Positions 4,133 to 6,846 of a DNA stretch of 6,846 nucleotides are shown piece after piece. The stretch is taken from positions 1-6,846 of the forward strand of contig CAMWSA010000202.1 of NCBI GenBank assembly GCA_947176785.1, written 5' to 3'. A model generated the notes under the pieces. It did no database searches. It worked only from the letters and a program-made list of their open reading frames with translations, and was not told where the DNA came from. The position numbers were made by a program, and so were the translations under genes. Position 1 is the first letter of the stretch. Each line of letters begins with the position of its first letter. The stretch is from an uncultured Lachnospiraceae bacterium. GTDB lineage: Bacteria > Bacillota > Clostridia > Lachnospirales > Lachnospiraceae.

Positions 4133-5029
4133 ATGAAGAAAAAAATATATGTTTTGATACTTACAGCCGCCCTGTCCCTCTCCCACTCCATGACTGTTTT
4201 TGCGGTAACGGAGAGCGACGTGCAGGCAGCCGGGAAGGAAACCGCCGCCGGGAACGTGTTCATCTGGTTCCTGTGCGCCATCGCATTTTTGAAGATCAGC
4301 CAGAAGATCGACAGCTTTTTATCCAGCCTCGGCATCAACGTGGGGCACACTGGCGGCAACATGATGGCGGAACTGATGGTGGCTGCCAGGGGGATTACCA
4401 CTGCAAAGAACGTGGCAGGCGGCTCCAGCTTCCGCGGCGGCTCCTTCCGCATGGGCGGAAGCTCCAGCAGCATGAACCAGTCATCCTTCCTCTCCGGCGG
4501 GCTTGCCGGGGCCGTGGGGAGGCAGTTCACCCAGAGCGCCATGCACACCATGACCGGGCATTCCAGCAACCCCATCAGCCGCAGGGCGTTTGAATCCTCC
4601 GTGAAAAAAGGCGGGGACTTCGCCAACGGCGTTACCGGGGCTGTGGCAAAGGGGAACATCAGCTACACCGGCTCCATGACCGGCTCCCAGGCAGCGCAGG
4701 CGCTGACCTCCTACCTGGGCCAGACCGGCATCCCCGACGCACCCAGCTATTCCGGCGTGGAGATCGGCGGCGGGCGCATCATGGGCACGGAAACTTCTGT
4801 TGACTATCCCAACGGCACAGCCTTCGGCATGTATAACACCGAACAGTACATGGCACCGGAAGGGAACTATGAGACCGTCACCACTGCCGACAACGCCACA
4901 TGGTACAAGCAGTACGCAGTGGATACCGTAGACCGGACACCTTACATGACGGGAGAGGGAAAGATCGCCTACCATGAGAACATCGTGCAGAAGCTCCCTG
5001 ACATGCCAAAGAGAAAGGACCGTGTGTAA
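4133..5029 (+). CDS. Secreted or membrane Gly/Ser-rich conjugation protein
   Basis: This 298-residue protein has an N-terminal signal peptide (MKKK followed by a hydrophobic core, possible cut after VFA at 24), a second hydrophobic span at about 41-55, and a Gly/Ser-rich low-complexity stretch at 96-127 (GGSSFRGGSFRMGGSSSS). The C-terminal half (180-285) is Thr/Tyr/Gly-rich and probably folded, with no motif I recognise. Its position between the VirB6-like and hydrolase genes marks it as a T4SS part, likely anchored in the membrane. The low-complexity tail resembles the tail of longer TrbL/VirB6 proteins, so the two genes may encode the separated halves of one function; this is inference. AGGAGG at 4122-4127 lies 5 nt before the ATG, and the stop TAA is directly followed by the next ATG. 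Confidence 0.7.
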   Translation: MKKKIYVLILTAALSLSHSMTVFAVTESDVQAAGKETAAGNVFIWFLCAIAFLKISQKIDSFLSSLGINVGHTGGNMMAELMVAARGITTAKNVAGGSSFRGGSFRMGGSSSSMNQSSFLSGGLAGAVGRQFTQSAMHTMTGHSSNPISRRAFESSVKKGGDFANGVTGAVAKGNISYTGSMTGSQAAQALTSYLGQTGIPDAPSYSGVEIGGGRIMGTETSVDYPNGTAFGMYNTEQYMAPEGNYETVTTADNATWYKQYAVDTVDRTPYMTGEGKIAYHENIVQKLPDMPKRKDRV

Positions 5030-6244
5030 ATGGCTGAAGACAACAGCAGAAAAGAACAGGCCGCCCTGACCGGGGCGGCATCGGCGGCAGGAACCGCAAG
5101 AGGCGCCATAAAGACAGGAAAAGCCATTGCCGGGGCTGCAAAAGGCGCGGCTGCAGGCCCCTATGGGATGCTGGCTGCAGGCTTATGGGAAAACAGGAAG
5201 GCGGCCGGGAAAATACTGGCGGCCTTTGCCGCTCTGCTGATGTTGCCGGTCCTGTTCCTCCTGATGCTCCCCTCCCTGATCTTCGGCAGCCTGGGGCTGG
5301 ATGATGCCACAGGCGACGCACTGAACGATAACAGCGCCATCATGGAGAACATTGCGGAAACGGAGGCATCCATTGAAGCCATCCTGCGCAAGAGACATGA
5401 CGGCCTGCTGGAAGAAATACAGCGGGAAGCAGATGCCCTGGGCCCCGGCTGCGAATACGGCATCACGGATGAGTTTTCTGACCGCATCATCTATGAAAGC
5501 ACACTGGTCATCTCCCAGTTCTGCGCCTCGCAGGACGACTACAGGGAGATCAGCCTTGCAAAGCTGGAGCGGATACTCCGTGACAATACGGACGGCATCT
5601 TCACCTACACCGTGGAAGTCACGGAATATGAGGAAACGGATGAGGAGACCGGGGAAAGCCGTACCATATGCCACCATGAATATACAGTGGAATATGCCGG
5701 GGACAGCTATTTCTCCCAGAGCGTGTTCCACCTGACAGAGGAACAGGCGCAGACTGCAGGATATTATGCCGCAAACCTCCACCTGTTCCTGTTCGATACC
5801 GTCTATAAGGTGGAGATCAACCCGGACCTGGTACCTGGGGAAACGGGAAGCAAAGCCGTAGACCTGGCCCTGACAAAGCTGGGCACGCCATACAGCCAGG
5901 AGAGGCGGAACCAGGAAGGATATTTTGACTGCAGCTCCTTTACCTACTGGGTATACAGCCAGCTGGGTGTCTCCCTGCAGCATGGCGGCTCCAACACGGC
6001 GGCTTCACAGGGAAGGTACATCACGGAGAACAGCCTTGCCGTATCCTATGACAGCCTCGCCCCCGGGGACCTGATCTTCTACTCCTTTGGGGTGAACAAC
6101 CGCTACCTGAACATCGACCATGTGGCAATCTATGCCGGGGACGGCTATGTGGTGGACGCTTCCTCTTCCAAGAAGAAAGTGGTCTACCGCCCTATCTACA
6201 GCACAGGAAACATTGTCCTGTGCGGCAGGCCCTACACAGAGTAG
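5030..6244 (+). CDS. Membrane-anchored NlpC/P60 peptidoglycan hydrolase
   Basis: This 404-residue protein is the cell-wall enzyme of the transfer apparatus (VirB1/CwlT role). An Ala/Gly-rich cytoplasmic N-terminus (1-58) precedes one membrane span (about 61-86). A middle region (100-265) of charged, partly helical sequence with an acidic patch (EYEETDEETGES) follows, and the C-terminus (272-402) is an NlpC/P60 endopeptidase domain. The active site is visible: Cys301 in FDCSSFTYWV, PGDLIFY at 345-351, His364 in DHVAIYAG, and Asp376 in VVDASS at the place of the usual third polar residue, which is often His. Such enzymes cut stem-peptide bonds to open the wall for the channel. No lytic transglycosylase motif is recognisable in the middle region, unlike two-domain CwlT. 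The ATG abuts the previous stop (TAAATG), with AAAGGA about 11 nt upstream, so translation is probably coupled. Confidence 0.9.
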   Translation: MAEDNSRKEQAALTGAASAAGTARGAIKTGKAIAGAAKGAAAGPYGMLAAGLWENRKAAGKILAAFAALLMLPVLFLLMLPSLIFGSLGLDDATGDALNDNSAIMENIAETEASIEAILRKRHDGLLEEIQREADALGPGCEYGITDEFSDRIIYESTLVISQFCASQDDYREISLAKLERILRDNTDGIFTYTVEVTEYEETDEETGESRTICHHEYTVEYAGDSYFSQSVFHLTEEQAQTAGYYAANLHLFLFDTVYKVEINPDLVPGETGSKAVDLALTKLGTPYSQERRNQEGYFDCSSFTYWVYSQLGVSLQHGGSNTAASQGRYITENSLAVSYDSLAPGDLIFYSFGVNNRYLNIDHVAIYAGDGYVVDASSSKKKVVYRPIYSTGNIVLCGRPYTE

Positions 6245-6262
6245 GGATACAGAACAGACACT

Positions 6263-6293
6263 GGCGGAAAAGGGCAGCGCATGCCCATCCGCC
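6263..6293 (+). other. Intergenic hairpin between hydrolase and PrgI-like genes
   Basis: GGCGG (6263-6267) pairs with CCGCC (6289-6293), and inside it GGGCA (6272-6276) pairs with TGCCC (6282-6286) around a GCGCA loop. There is no T-run, so it is not a terminator. It fills most of the 80-bp gap, the only sizeable gap in the otherwise tight operon, and could affect mRNA processing or stability. Confidence 0.4.
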
Positions 6294-6324
6294 GCCACCA
6301 TATATTTAGGAGGTGCATCGCAGA

Positions 6325-6840
6325 ATGTCCATGCGACACGAAGAAAACGACATATACATCATCCCGCCCAACTTCATCGATACCGGAACGGTGTTCGGCG
6401 GGACCATCAAGCTGAGGAATGCGGCGGAGGCGCTGGCAGTCTCACTGCTCATCGGCCTGCCCGTGTTCCATATCCCGGTGACACTGACAACGAAGATCAT
6501 CATCGCCTGCCTGACCGTGCTCCCGGCAGCCCTGTTCGCCATCATCGGCATAAACGGCGAAAGCCTGACCTCTTTCGTCATCAACTTTTTCGTATACCTG
6601 AAGAACCGCAGGGTCGTGGGGATGCAGGAGGATGCGGACGAAGCGCCGGCAAAGGAAAAGACGCCCGGAAAACAGAAGAAAGAAAAAAGGAAACGGCCGG
6701 GAAAGAAAGCGAAGCCCAGGAAGGAAGACTTTGCCGAGGAATTCGGGCAGTTCAGGGAGCGCAGGCAGGCAAAGCAGGCGGCCCCTGCTGAGGTGTTGTT
6801 CTTCAGATTAAAAGAGCATTCGATTTGCAGATTATATTAG
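6325..6840 (+). CDS. PrgI-family T4SS inner-membrane protein
   Basis: This 171-residue protein matches the PrgI family found next to VirB4 ATPases in Gram-positive conjugation systems and thought to serve as a VirB3-like membrane partner. The N-terminus carries IYIIPPNFIDTGTVFGG (10-26), typical of the family, then two close hydrophobic spans (about 35-51 and 54-75), and YLKNRR after a third weaker hydrophobic stretch (82-92). Residues 100-155 are very Lys/Arg/Glu-rich. The start is set by AGGAGG at 6308-6313, 11 nt before the ATG; the GTG at 6313 overlaps the ribosome binding site and is rejected. The last 15 or so residues (VLFFRLKEHSICRLY) are encoded by DNA of much lower GC and do not resemble the charged tail before them, so the natural C-terminus may be replaced or cut here. 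A VirB4 gene would be expected next but is not seen in the 6 bp left. Confidence 0.8.
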   Translation: MSMRHEENDIYIIPPNFIDTGTVFGGTIKLRNAAEALAVSLLIGLPVFHIPVTLTTKIIIACLTVLPAALFAIIGINGESLTSFVINFFVYLKNRRVVGMQEDADEAPAKEKTPGKQKKEKRKRPGKKAKPRKEDFAEEFGQFRERRQAKQAAPAEVLFFRLKEHSICRLY

Positions 6841-6846
6841 CAGGAA

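Noticed and set aside
4012..4593. Plus-strand frame of 193 codons in another frame
   Set aside because: Its Arg/His-rich product is the usual shifted reading of a GC-rich gene, and it overlaps two supported genes.
3949..4659. Minus-strand frame of 236 codons
   Set aside because: It is antisense to the VirB6-like gene end and the following gene. Long antisense frames are common in GC-rich coding DNA, and its protein shows no domain.
5183..5983. Minus-strand frame of 266 codons
   Set aside because: It is antisense to the NlpC/P60 gene, which has clear catalytic motifs; it has no supporting ribosome binding site or recognised motif.
6313..6324. GTG start for the PrgI-like gene
   Set aside because: The GTG overlaps the AGGAGG ribosome binding site itself; the ATG at 6325 has workable spacing.
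6120..6791. Plus-strand frame of 223 codons overlapping the hydrolase and PrgI-like genes
   Set aside because: It is a shadow frame; both overlapped genes have family motifs and the PrgI-like start has a proper AGGAGG.
1..6846. tRNA, rRNA, CRISPR array, origin of transfer or attachment site
   Set aside because: I saw no cloverleaf, no regularly spaced long repeats, and no relaxase or integrase gene next to which oriT or att would normally be sought.

Overview
The window looks like part of an integrative and conjugative element (ICE) of a low-GC Gram-positive bacterium, most likely an anaerobic Clostridia/Lachnospiraceae-type gut organism. The evidence is an ImmR/ImmA-type repressor-protease pair, a run of Gram-positive type IV secretion (T4SS) genes (VirB2-like, VirB6-like, NlpC/P60 hydrolase, PrgI-like), strong AGGAGG ribosome binding sites and a TTG start. 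This taxonomic reading is an inference from gene content and signals only. No relaxase, VirB4, VirD4, integrase or attachment site lies inside the window.

Layout. (1) Positions 1-677, AT-rich: two overlapping genes of unknown function, one soluble and probably cut at its 5' end, and one small single-span membrane protein. (2) 705-1837, minus strand: an XRE repressor gene followed by an M78 (ImmA/IrrE) metallopeptidase gene, ending in an intrinsic terminator. (3) 1838-2175: a divergent regulatory region with two promoters of identical architecture (TTGCAT, 17 nt, TATAAT), three copies of a 16-bp operator, and a strong two-way terminator/attenuator. (4) 2176-2593: a DUF3892-like gene and a 41-aa Lys/Ala-rich gene. 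(5) 2594-2999: a regulatory block with a terminator overlapped by a short reading frame, direct repeats, an extended -10 promoter, a possible attenuator with two competing 5' arms, and a second strong terminator. (6) 3000-6840, GC-rich: five tightly spaced transfer genes.

How it may work. By analogy with ICEBs1, the repressor would hold both its own promoter and the rightward promoter through the three operators, and the protease would inactivate the repressor on induction. The rightward transcript would then meet several intrinsic terminators before reaching the transfer genes, which also have their own strong promoter about 200 bp upstream. This suggests a second layer of control by attenuation or antitermination. 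The transfer genes encode envelope parts of the conjugation machine: a pilin-like small membrane protein, a polytopic channel protein, a secreted Gly/Ser-rich protein, a membrane-anchored peptidoglycan hydrolase and a PrgI-like inner membrane protein.

The regulatory leader at 2594-2999 and the uncharacterised gene pair at the left edge are the least explained parts. Base composition changes sharply near 2880 (sampled lines of the left part are about 30% GC, of the transfer genes nearly 60%) and again near 6795, where the last gene drops to about one third GC.
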